NCBI RefSeq assembly: GCF_001883705.2
Contig: NZ_MDEQ02000007.1
Location: 282,937-346,936 of the forward strand
DNA length: 64,000 bases
From: Burkholderia catarinensis
GTDB taxonomy: Bacteria > Pseudomonadota > Gammaproteobacteria > Burkholderiales > Burkholderiaceae
Reading direction: 5' to 3'
Shown here: piece after piece, positions 56,486 through 64,000 of the stretch
How the letters are laid out: every line of letters starts with the position of its first letter
Numbering within the stretch: position 1 is the first letter of the stretch
Notes under the pieces: generated by a model
Databases searched by the model: none
Seen by the model: only the letters and a program-made list of their open reading frames with translations
Told to the model about the DNA's origin: nothing
Made by a program: the position numbers and the translations under genes

Positions 56486-57181
56486 TCAACCAGCCGGATA
56501 AACGATCGTTTCGACGCCGTTTTCCGTACCGAGCAAGCACAGATTCGCGCCGCGCCCCGCAAACAGGCCGACCGTCACGACACCCGGCCATGCGTTCACC
56601 TGCGCTTCGAAGCCGCGCGGATCGGCAATCTGCAGCCCCTTCACGTCAATGATCTCGTTGCCGTTGTCGGTGATGTACGGTGCGCCGTCCCCGGTCACGC
56701 GCAGCACGGGCACGCCGCCGAGCGCGGTCACGCGCCGGCCGATCGCCGTGCGCGCCATCGGTACGACCTCGATCGGCAGCGGGAACGCGCCGAGCACCGG
56801 CACGCGCTTGCTGGCGTCGGCGATGCAGACGAACGTGTCGGCCACCGACGCGACGATCTTCTCGCGCGTCAGCGCGCCGCCGCCGCCCTTGATCATCGCG
56901 CCGCTCGCGTCGATCTCGTCGGCGCCGTCGACGTACACCTGCAGCGCGTCGACCTCGTTCAGGTCGAACACCTTGATGCCATGCGATTTCAGGCGTTCGG
57001 TCGTGGCGACGGAGCTCGACACGGCGCCGCGATAGCGTGACTTGACGACGGCGAGCGCGTCGATGAAGCAGTTGGCGGTCGAGCCGGTGCCGACGCCGAT
57101 CACGGCGCCTTCCGGCACGTTCTGGATCACGTAATCGGCGGCGGCCTGGCCGACGAGGCGTTTGAGTTCGTCTTGAGTCAT
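56486..57181 (-). CDS. rpiA: Ribose-5-phosphate isomerase A
   Basis: The protein has 231 residues from the ATG at 57181. It has [37 protein letters not shown] and [10 protein letters not shown], the RpiA active-site segments with the catalytic Glu and Lys. It interconverts ribose 5-phosphate and ribulose 5-phosphate in the pentose phosphate pathway. Confidence 0.96.
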   Translation of the reverse strand: MTQDELKRLVGQAAADYVIQNVPEGAVIGVGTGSTANCFIDALAVVKSRYRGAVSSSVATTERLKSHGIKVFDLNEVDALQVYVDGADEIDASGAMIKGGGGALTREKIVASVADTFVCIADASKRVPVLGAFPLPIEVVPMARTAIGRRVTALGGVPVLRVTGDGAPYITDNGNEIIDVKGLQIADPRGFEAQVNAWPGVVTVGLFAGRGANLCLLGTENGVETIVYPAG

Positions 57182-57272
57182 GGAGTGGTCATGCTGCGGG
57201 ATTGCGGAAAACCGCCAGTTTACCGGACTCGGATGACGGCACGCGTTTTTCGGCGCGCGGTATGTCGCGGGT

Positions 57273-58145
57273 TCAGGGCGGGCCCGCCGCGGGCGCATTG
57301 TCCGCCGGTTGCGTGCCGGCGAAGTACTTGTCGAGCAACGCCTGCGCGATCGCGTCGGTTTCGGCGTCCGGATCGCCCGCATAGTCGGACGGCCGGAAAT
57401 GCATCTGGAACGCCGCGAACACGCGCCGCGTGCGTGCGTCGAGCACGCCGTCGGTCGGCACCTCGTAGCCGTAACGCGCGAGCTTGATCTGCAGTTCGCG
57501 CACGTCGGCCGGCGCATGCGGATCGCGGCTGCCGAGCCGCGCGGCCACGGCGGCGTCGTCCGGCCATGCGCCGACACCGGCCTGTGCCAGCGCATGCCAC
57601 GGAAACAACGGCCCCGGATCGATCTTGCGTTGCGGCGCGATGTCGCTGTGCCCGACCACGCGCGTCGGCGCAATCCCGTAGCGCGCGACGATGTCCTTCG
57701 ACAGGCGGGTCAGCGCGTCGCCCTGTTCGGGCGGATACGGCTGCCAGGTGCGATGCTGCGGATCGAGCGGTCCGCGGTTCACGTTCTCGATGCCGATCGA
57801 CGCCGCGTTCAGCTCGGTCGTGCCCTGCCACTCGCTGACGCCCGCGTGCCATGCACGCTCCGCTTCCGGAACGAGCTGGTAGACGACGGGCATCCCGTGT
57901 TCGGTGCGCGGCTGCGGCGGCACGACGTAATGCACGCTGACCGAATCGCCTGTCAGCGTGCGCAGCGATTTCGCTTCGTCGCTTTCGGTGTAATGCATCA
58001 CGAGAAAGCGGATCCGCGAATCGGCGCCGCGCGCGTGCAGGCTCGCATCGGCGTAGTAAGTGCCGCGTTCGACGAGCGGCGACGACGTGCAGGCAGCCAG
58101 CAGGCATAGCACGGCACAGGCTGCGCCAGGACGAAACAGAGTCAT
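57273..58145 (-). CDS. N-acetylmuramoyl-L-alanine amidase, AmiD-like lipoprotein
   Basis: The protein has 290 residues. A lipoprotein signal ends LAAC (Cys19). The amidase_2 domain has [14 protein letters not shown] (zinc His), [14 protein letters not shown] and [18 protein letters not shown] peptidoglycan-binding domain follows ([19 protein letters not shown]). It is probably an outer-membrane enzyme that cleaves peptide from anhydro-muropeptides, like AmiD. Confidence 0.92.
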   Translation of the reverse strand: MTLFRPGAACAVLCLLAACTSSPLVERGTYYADASLHARGADSRIRFLVMHYTESDEAKSLRTLTGDSVSVHYVVPPQPRTEHGMPVVYQLVPEAERAWHAGVSEWQGTTELNAASIGIENVNRGPLDPQHRTWQPYPPEQGDALTRLSKDIVARYGIAPTRVVGHSDIAPQRKIDPGPLFPWHALAQAGVGAWPDDAAVAARLGSRDPHAPADVRELQIKLARYGYEVPTDGVLDARTRRVFAAFQMHFRPSDYAGDPDAETDAIAQALLDKYFAGTQPADNAPAAGPP

Positions 58146-58246
58146 CGGTCGCGGGTTCCGGGGAACCGCGTGCCGCACGCCATCGCGGCACGCGTCGTTC
58201 GATTCATGCCAGGCAGACCCACGCATGTTGCGCGGGACCGGCTGCG

Positions 58247-58990
58247 TCAGCCCTTCACGCGCCGCTGGCGTACGGCTTCGTACAGGCACACGCCGCTTGC
58301 GACCGACACGTTCAGGCTTTCCACGCTGCCGGCCATCGGGATGCTCATCACGTTGTCGCAGGTGTCGCGCGTCAGCCGGCGCATGCCTTCGCCTTCCGCG
58401 CCCATCACGAGCGCGACGGGGCCGTCGAGCTTCGTTTCGTAGAGCGTCGACGACGCTTCGTCCGACGTGCCGATGATCCACACGCCGGCTTCCTTCAGCT
58501 CGCGCAGCGCGCGGGCGAGGTTCGTCACCGTGATGTACGGCACCGTATCGGCCGCGCCGCTCGCCACCTTGGCCGCGGTCGCGTTCAGGCCGACCGCACG
58601 GTCGCGCGGCGCGATCACCGCGTGCGCGCCGGCCGAATCGGCGACCCGCAGGCACGCGCCGAGATTGTGCGGATCGGTGACGCCGTCGAGCACGAGCAGC
58701 AGCGCGGGGCCCTGGATGCCGTCGAGCAGCTCGGACAGGTTCTGCGCGAGCGGGACGTCCTCGACGCGCGCGACCACGCCCTGGTGGCGCTCGGTATGGG
58801 CGAGGCCCCACAGGCGCGTTTCGTCGGCCGCGATCAGCCGCACGCCCGCTTCCTTCGCGGTGTGCAGGAAGTCCTGCATGCGGCGGTCACGGCGCGTCTG
58901 GTCGTACAGCACCTCCGCAACCGTCGATGCATCGTGCCGCAAACGTGCGGTCACCGCATGAAAACCGTAAAGAACCTTCAGACGTGACAT
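58247..58990 (-). CDS. rlmB: 23S rRNA Gm2251 methyltransferase RlmB
   Basis: The protein has 247 residues. It has [16 protein letters not shown] at the N-terminus, [19 protein letters not shown] (SPOUT motif 1), [12 protein letters not shown] (motif 2) and [19 protein letters not shown] (motif 3). It 2'-O-methylates G2251 in 23S rRNA. It lies 148 bp after rnr, an arrangement shared with many proteobacteria. Confidence 0.96.
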   Translation of the reverse strand: MSRLKVLYGFHAVTARLRHDASTVAEVLYDQTRRDRRMQDFLHTAKEAGVRLIAADETRLWGLAHTERHQGVVARVEDVPLAQNLSELLDGIQGPALLLVLDGVTDPHNLGACLRVADSAGAHAVIAPRDRAVGLNATAAKVASGAADTVPYITVTNLARALRELKEAGVWIIGTSDEASSTLYETKLDGPVALVMGAEGEGMRRLTRDTCDNVMSIPMAGSVESLNVSVASGVCLYEAVRQRRVKG

Positions 58991-59138
58991 GACTGGAACA
59001 ACCTTCGATCAAACGTGCGGCCGCGCGACGCGCGCAGCCGCGATCCATGGAAAAGGAAAGCGCCGCGTTGCCGGCCGATGGCCGGTGACGCGGCGTCTCT
59101 CGATACTGCAGGGCGGGCGCTTGCGCCGCCCCGAACGC

Positions 59139-61628
59139 TCAATACTTCTTGCGGGGGCGAGCCTTCTTCGCGGTCGTCGGCTTCGCCACCGCACCACTAC
59201 CACCACCGCCACTACCGCTCTTCTTCTTCGCGGCAGCACGTGCGGCGCGCGCCTCCTTCACCGCGACGCTCGGTGCGCTCGCGGCCTTCTTGCGGTGCGG
59301 CGCGAGTTCCTCCGCCTGCGGCAGCGCGCGGACGCGCGGGCCGTTGCGATCGATACCGGGGCCTGCGACAGCCGGCGCGGGCGACGGGCGCGGCGCCTTC
59401 ACCGGCGTATCGCGCACGAGGCGGAAATCGATCTTGCGCGCGTCGAGATCGACGCGGCTCACCTGCACGCGCACGCGATCCGACAGGCGATAGCGGATGC
59501 CCGTCCGTTCGCCGCGCAGCTCGTTCTTGATCTCGTCGTACTGGAAGTAGTCCGAGCCGAGTTCCGTGACGTGCACGAGCCCTTCGATGAAGAGCGTGTC
59601 GAGCTGGACGAAGATGCCGAACGACGTGACGCCGTTCACCATCCCGCCGTACTCCTCGCCGAGCTTGTCGCGCATGAAGTAGCACTTGAGCCATGCCTCG
59701 ACGTCACGCGACGCTTCGTCCGCACGGCGCTCGTTCGCCGAGCAGTGCAGGCCGAGCTCTTCCCAGATCGCCGTGTTCGGGCGCGAGCGGCCGCGCGTTT
59801 CGTCGTCCGCCTGCTGCATCGCGCGGGCGCGCGGCGACAGCGCGGTGTTCAGCTCGAAACCGTCCGGCGCCTTCGGCGCGTACTTCTTGCCGGACAGGAT
59901 CGCGTAGATCGCGCGGTGCGTGAGCAGGTCGGGATAGCGGCGAATCGGGCTCGTGAAGTGCGCGTACGCCTCGTATGCGAGACCGAAGTGACCGATGTTG
60001 TCCGGGCTGTAGACCGCCTGCTGCATCGAGCGCAGCAGCATCGGCTGCAGCATCTGCGCATCGGGCCGGTCGCGAATCTGCGCCATCAGCGCTGCGTAGT
60101 CGCTCGCATGCGGCTTCTCGCCGCCGCCGAGCGACAGGCCCATGCCGCGCAGGAACGCGCGCAGGTTCTCGAGCTTCTCCGGCGTCGGCCCCGCGTGCAC
60201 GCGGTACAGGCCCGGATGCTTGTTGCGCTTCAGGAAATCGGCCGCGCAGACGTTCGCGGCCAGCATGCATTCCTCGATCAGCTTGTGCGCATCGTTGCGC
60301 TGGCGCGGCACGATCTGCTCGATCTTGCCCTGCGAGTTGCAGACGATGTAGGTCTCGGTCGTGTCGAAGTCGATCGCGCCGCGCTTCTGCCGTGCGGCGA
60401 ACAGCGACTTGTAGACGCCGTACAGGTCCTGCAGGTGAGGCAGCAGGTCCGCGCGGCGCGCGGCCTCCGGCCCCTTCGTGTTCGACAGCACGGCCGCGAC
60501 TTCGGTGTACGTGAGACGCGCGGCCGAATGGATCACGGCCGGATAGAACTGGTACGCCTTGATCTCGCCGCGCGAGGTGATCACCATGTCGCAGGCGAGC
60601 ACGCAGCGGTCGACCTGCGGATTCAGCGAGCACAGGCCGTTCGACAATTTTTCCGGCAGCATCGGGATCACGCGGCGCGGAAAATACACCGACGTGCTGC
60701 GTTCGAGCGCGTCGGCATCGAGCCCGTTGCCCGGATGTACGTAGTGCGACACGTCGGCGATCGCGACGATCAGCCGGAAGCCGTCGCCGCGACCGACCTT
60801 GACCGGTTCGCAGTAGACGGCGTCGTCGAAATCGCGGGCGTCCTCGCCGTCGATCGTCACGAGCGGCACGTCGCGCAGGTCGACGCGGAAACGCAGGTCG
60901 GCCGGCAGCACCTTGTCGGGCAGCGCGGCGGCTTCGTTGAGCGCCGGCTGGCTGAATTCATGCGGCACGCCGTACTTGCGCACCGCGATTTCGATTTCCA
61001 TGCCCGGATCGTCGATGTCGCCGAGCACTTCGACGACACGGCCGAGCGGCTGCGAATGACGGCTCGGGAAATCGGTCAGTTCGACCACCACCACCTGTCC
61101 GACCTTCGCCTTCTTCACGTTCTGCGTGATCAGGATGTCGTGGCCGATGCGCTTGTCTTCCGGCGCGACGATCAGCGCGCCGTTCTCGTTGAGCAGGCGG
61201 CCGATCACGCGCTTGTTCGCGCGCTCGGTGACTTCGACGACATGCCCTTCCGGGCGGCCGCGGCGGTCGTAGCCGACGATCCGCGCGAGCACGCGATCGT
61301 TATGCATCACCTTCTGCATTTCGCCGTTCGGCAAGAACAGGTCGTCCTGGCCGTCGTCGCGGATCACGAACCCGTAGCCGTCGCGATGCCCCTGCACGCG
61401 CCCGGCGACGAAGTTCGACGGATGGGTCAACTGGTAGTGGCCGCGCTTGTCGAGGCGGATCTGGCCGTCGCGCTCCATCGCGGCGACACGCCGGAAGAAC
61501 CCTTCGCGCTCCTGACGCTTGATCGACAGTGCTTCGGCGATGTCGTTGGCGGCCAGCGACGCGTCGCTCGTACGCAGCACGCCGAGAATTTCTTCACGGC
61601 TCGGAATGGGGTACGGATATTTGCTCAA
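59139..61628 (-). CDS. rnr: Ribonuclease R
   Basis: The protein has 829 residues. It has an N-terminal winged helix, cold-shock domains, the RNB catalytic domain with TIDGEDARDFDDAVY (acidic cluster), ALERSTSVYFPRRVIPMLP, an S1 domain at about 640-720, and a Lys/Arg/Gly-rich tail (KKKSGSGGGGSGAV). It degrades structured RNA 3' to 5' and works in rRNA quality control. It precedes rlmB. Confidence 0.97.
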   Translation of the reverse strand: MSKYPYPIPSREEILGVLRTSDASLAANDIAEALSIKRQEREGFFRRVAAMERDGQIRLDKRGHYQLTHPSNFVAGRVQGHRDGYGFVIRDDGQDDLFLPNGEMQKVMHNDRVLARIVGYDRRGRPEGHVVEVTERANKRVIGRLLNENGALIVAPEDKRIGHDILITQNVKKAKVGQVVVVELTDFPSRHSQPLGRVVEVLGDIDDPGMEIEIAVRKYGVPHEFSQPALNEAAALPDKVLPADLRFRVDLRDVPLVTIDGEDARDFDDAVYCEPVKVGRGDGFRLIVAIADVSHYVHPGNGLDADALERSTSVYFPRRVIPMLPEKLSNGLCSLNPQVDRCVLACDMVITSRGEIKAYQFYPAVIHSAARLTYTEVAAVLSNTKGPEAARRADLLPHLQDLYGVYKSLFAARQKRGAIDFDTTETYIVCNSQGKIEQIVPRQRNDAHKLIEECMLAANVCAADFLKRNKHPGLYRVHAGPTPEKLENLRAFLRGMGLSLGGGEKPHASDYAALMAQIRDRPDAQMLQPMLLRSMQQAVYSPDNIGHFGLAYEAYAHFTSPIRRYPDLLTHRAIYAILSGKKYAPKAPDGFELNTALSPRARAMQQADDETRGRSRPNTAIWEELGLHCSANERRADEASRDVEAWLKCYFMRDKLGEEYGGMVNGVTSFGIFVQLDTLFIEGLVHVTELGSDYFQYDEIKNELRGERTGIRYRLSDRVRVQVSRVDLDARKIDFRLVRDTPVKAPRPSPAPAVAGPGIDRNGPRVRALPQAEELAPHRKKAASAPSVAVKEARAARAAAKKKSGSGGGGSGAVAKPTTAKKARPRKKY

Positions 61629-61878
61629 GGGTTTGTCGATGATTGTTCTCGTTGCGTTGACTGATGGTGCTCGGCATCAACATAGAGGTGTCCGTCAGAC
61701 AGTTCTATATTGACGGCGGCGGGTCATTCTATCACCCGCCTGTGTCGGCAAAAAACGGGGAATGCCGCGTGCGGGCACGACGGTGACCGGTTTGCGATGC
61801 GCCGCAAAAAAGTGTTGACACGAATAATTGGGGCGCTATAATTTCGCTTCTTTGCAGCAAGCAGCTACTGCAAAACGT

Positions 61879-61965
61879 GCCCAGGTGGCGGAATTGGTAG
61901 ACGCACTAGGTTCAGGTCCTAGCGGTGGCAACATCGTGGAGGTTCGAGTCCTCTCCTGGGCACCA
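61879..61965 (+). tRNA. tRNA-Leu (CAG), copy 1
   Basis: An 87-nt type II tRNA with a long variable arm, anticodon CAG (loop TTCAGGT) and encoded CCA. A promoter is at TTGACA 61815-61820 and TATAAT 61837-61842 with 16-bp spacing. A terminator (AAAAAGGTCGGC with GCCGGCCTTTTTT) follows at about 61978-62008. The tRNA is identical to copies 2 and 3, but the 5' flank differs from theirs. Confidence 0.97.
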
Positions 61966-62180
61966 TCTGTTTTCTAAAAAGGTCGGCTTTTAGCCGGCCT
62001 TTTTTCATTTCCGGCGCTCGCCTCTCGAGCGCCAGTCATCGGCCCCATCGGCTCTTATGTCGGCCGCTCCCCTTATGTCGGCCGTTCCGATCGATAGCAG
62101 AATTTATCGGTTATCAATCGCCCTCCCCGTTGGTACGTTACCCGCCGTGCTTTCAACGAATCCAACGAGGAACACGACCC

Positions 62181-63170
62181 ATGACGTCGATGAACCGCCG
62201 CGCGTTCGCGCGCGCGATGCTGGCCGCAGGCCTCACTGCCGCAGGCGTCCGCGCGCACGCCGAGAATGCGCCCGCCGCGCTGCGCATCGGTTACCAGAAG
62301 TCGTCGACGCTCATCACGCTGCTCAAGACGCGCAGCACGCTCGAGCAGGCGCTGACGCCGCTCGGCCTGCGCGTGTCATGGCATGAATTCGCGAGCGGAT
62401 TGCCGCTGACCGAAGCGCTCAACGTCGGCGCCGTCGACTTCAGCGCCGACGTGGCCGACACGGTGCCGGTCTTCGCGCAGGCCGCGCATGCACGTTTCGT
62501 GTATGTCGCGCAGGAAGCGCCTTCACCGAAGGCACAGGCGATCGTCGTCAAGCAGGACAGCGCGCTGCGCACGCTCTCCGACCTCAAGGGCAAGCGCATC
62601 GCGGTCACGAAGGCGGCCGGCAGCCATTACCTGCTGCTGGCCGCGCTCGCACGCGTGAAGCTCGCGCCCGCCGATGTGGCGATCCACTACCTGACGCCCG
62701 CGGACGGCCGCGCGGCGTTCGAGCGCGACAGCGTGGACACCTGGATCACGTGGGATCCCTATGTCGCGTCGGTCGACCGGAATCCCGACGTGCGGATTCT
62801 GGCCGACGGCAACGGGCTCGCGTCATATCAGCGCTACTACCTCGCATCGAGCAGTTTCGCCGCCGCGCGTCCCGATGTCGTCCAGATCCTGTTCGACCAA
62901 TTGTCGCAGGCCGGCACGTGGCTGCGCGGCCACCCGCAGGAGGCCGCGAACACGCTCGCGCCGATCTGGGGGCTCGACGCAGCGACGATCGCGCGCGCGA
63001 ACACGCGACGAAGCTACCTCGTCCGCGCCGTGGTCGCGCAAAACTTCGGCGAACAGCAGAAGATCGCCGACACATTCCTCGCGGCCGGACTGCTGCCGGC
63101 CCGCGTCGATACGAGCCAGGCGCAGCGCTGGAATTTCACGGCGAAACGCGCGGATCCGGTCGGCGCGTGA
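62181..63170 (+). CDS. Orphan SsuA-like sulfonate-binding protein
   Basis: The protein has 329 residues from the ATG at 62181, with GAGG about 11 nt upstream. A twin-arginine-like start (MTSMNRRAFARAMLAAGLTA) precedes the mature part. It has IGYQKSSTLITLLKTRSTLE, VSWHEFASGLPLTEALNVGA and KGKRIAVTKAAGSHYLLLAA, matching aliphatic sulfonate receptors. No permease or ATPase is next to it, and the ssuDCB operon lies 16 kb away without its own ssuA. Confidence 0.9.
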   Translation: MTSMNRRAFARAMLAAGLTAAGVRAHAENAPAALRIGYQKSSTLITLLKTRSTLEQALTPLGLRVSWHEFASGLPLTEALNVGAVDFSADVADTVPVFAQAAHARFVYVAQEAPSPKAQAIVVKQDSALRTLSDLKGKRIAVTKAAGSHYLLLAALARVKLAPADVAIHYLTPADGRAAFERDSVDTWITWDPYVASVDRNPDVRILADGNGLASYQRYYLASSSFAAARPDVVQILFDQLSQAGTWLRGHPQEAANTLAPIWGLDAATIARANTRRSYLVRAVVAQNFGEQQKIADTFLAAGLLPARVDTSQAQRWNFTAKRADPVGA

Positions 63171-63279
63171 GCGTCCGCCGCGCAAGGGGCAATATTCTTA
63201 TCGCCTTGGATGAAATTGTGTTGACAGACTCCGTCGACACGCTAGAATAGCGGTCTTCGCATCGCAGCAAGCGAAATGT

Positions 63280-63366
63280 GCCCAGGTGGCGGAATTGGTA
63301 GACGCACTAGGTTCAGGTCCTAGCGGTGGCAACATCGTGGAGGTTCGAGTCCTCTCCTGGGCACCA
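63280..63366 (+). tRNA. tRNA-Leu (CAG), copy 2
   Basis: This has the same 87-nt sequence as copy 1. The promoter is TTGACA 63221-63226 and TAGAAT 63243-63248 with 16-bp spacing. The 5' flank (GCGGTCTTCGCATCGCAGCA just before) is shared with copy 3. A terminator follows at 63377-63408. Confidence 0.97.
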
Positions 63367-63618
63367 TCTGTTTTCTAAAAAGGTCGGCTTCTAGCCGGCC
63401 TTTTTTCATTTCCGCCCCAGAAATCGATACGCGCCGTACGCGCAACGGAATCGCCTGTTCGACGATGCATGCACGTTGGCGCGCCGCGAGTGCGCGCACC
63501 CTGCCCGACATCCCACGGCAAGTCCGACAAATTATTTTCGTTCGCGACCTCAAATTATGTTGACAGCCTGCGAAGACACGCTAGAATAGCGGTCTTCGCA
63601 TCGCAGCAAGCGAAACGT

Positions 63619-63705
63619 GCCCAGGTGGCGGAATTGGTAGACGCACTAGGTTCAGGTCCTAGCGGTGGCAACATCGTGGAGGTTCGAGTCCTCTCCTGGG
63701 CACCA
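63619..63705 (+). tRNA. tRNA-Leu (CAG), copy 3
   Basis: This is identical to copies 1 and 2, and 339 bp after copy 2. The promoter is TTGACA 63560-63565 and TAGAAT 63582-63587. The shared 5' flank and terminator show that copies 2 and 3 arose by tandem duplication of a transcription unit. Confidence 0.97.
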
Positions 63706-63753
63706 TCTGTTTTCTAAAAAGGTCGGCTTTTAGCCGACCTTTTTTCATTTCCG

Positions 63754-64000
63754 TGACCCGTCCTGAAATAGGTTGACACTTTTTCGCCGAAACGAAGAGG
63801 TGCCAAGTGGAGCAAGGGATCAAGCGGACCCAGCGGGACTACAGTCTGGCTTTTAAGCTGTCGGTGGTGACGCAGGTCGAAAAAGGCGAGCTGACGTACA
63901 TAGAGGCGCAGCGACGCTACGGAATTCAGGGACGCTCGACCGTACTGGTATGGTTACGTAAGCACGGCTTGCAGGATTGGGCCGATCCATCCGGGCGTGC
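63754..64000 (+). mobile_element. Left end of an IS3-type insertion sequence
   Basis: A probable terminal repeat starts at 63754 (TGACCCGTCCTGAAATAGG), directly after the tRNA-Leu copy 3 terminator. A transposase frame follows at once. The element runs off the right edge, so its length, right repeat and target duplication cannot be seen. The family is inferred from the transposase start and the end sequence. Confidence 0.75.
63807..64000 (+). CDS. IS3-family transposase OrfA, partial
   Basis: A GTG at 63807 with GAGG upstream starts EQGIKRTQRDYSLAFKLSVV, then GELTYIEAQRRYGIQGRSTV and LVWLRKHGLQDWADP. This is the helix-turn-helix DNA-binding part of IS3-type OrfA proteins. Only 64 codons are within the window. 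Confidence 0.8.
   Translation, partial: MEQGIKRTQRDYSLAFKLSVVTQVEKGELTYIEAQRRYGIQGRSTVLVWLRKHGLQDWADPSGR

Noticed and set aside
59015..61664. Very long plus-strand frame opposite rnr
   Set aside because: It is a shadow of the RNase R gene; composition is Arg/His/Val-rich with no domain.

Overview
The window is high-GC, densely coded DNA that looks like a large chromosome of Burkholderia, most likely the Burkholderia cepacia complex. The reasons are the strong third-position G/C bias, the beta-proteobacterial gene sets (sbp-cysTWA-cysB, ssuDCB-mop, aat-bpt, rnr-rlmB) and Burkholderia-style LysR and ABC genes. This assignment rests on gene recognition only; no database was searched.

Layout. 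1-1.6 kb: end of a sugar ABC transporter operon (ATPase and periplasmic protein) with a LacI-type palindrome upstream. 1.8-2.8 kb: a DUF805 membrane protein and an 11-copy hexamer repeat. 2.8-7.9 kb: sulfate uptake operon sbp-cysT-cysW-cysA-cysB. 8.1-9.9 kb: lexA with two SOS boxes and two downstream genes. 9.9-16.3 kb: UspA, a NodI/NodJ-type ABC-2 exporter, a conserved unknown, a DUF318/ArsP-like permease overlapping tRNA 2-selenouridine synthase, and a LysR regulator divergent from an M20 peptidase-MFS pair. 19-29 kb: aldo-keto reductase Tas, a thioesterase/HxlR divergent pair with matched operators, PLD-like nuclease, VOC proteins, a DUF695-RraB protein, several unknowns and a GNAT acetyltransferase with no ordinary start codon.

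30.2-40.9 kb is foreign: two decayed integrative elements (prophage remnants) sit in tandem in the 3' end of tRNA-His. Three copies of the tRNA 3' end (30251, 37439 and the intact gene at 40833-40908) mark the boundaries. Base composition falls, and most phage genes are broken: integrase remnants, endolysin tail, Rz/Rz1, an HNH-like protein, SRAP and DUF5131 fragments, and a beta-helix tailspike. Premature stops, frameshifts and internal deletions are easy to read. Intact passengers are two secreted proteins, a methyltransferase and membrane proteins of unknown role.

41-64 kb returns to core genome: dusA, small unknowns, the alkanesulfonate genes ssuD-ssuC-ssuB with a molbindin, an acyl-CoA hydrolase, an SMR efflux pump, initiator tRNA-Met, Nudix-aat-bpt-pyrD, an amino-acid ABC receptor and permease, an oxidoreductase, a GntR regulator, rpiA, an amidase lipoprotein, rlmB-rnr, and three identical tRNA-Leu(CAG) genes. 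An orphan SsuA-like receptor lies between the first two tRNA-Leu genes. The right edge enters an IS3-type insertion sequence.

Sulfur metabolism recurs: sulfate uptake with its CysB regulator, sulfonate uptake and desulfonation, and an orphan sulfonate receptor all lie within 60 kb. Decisive uncertainties are the functions of the lexA-linked small gene, the secreted pair in the island, and the permease coupled to the selenouridine synthase.
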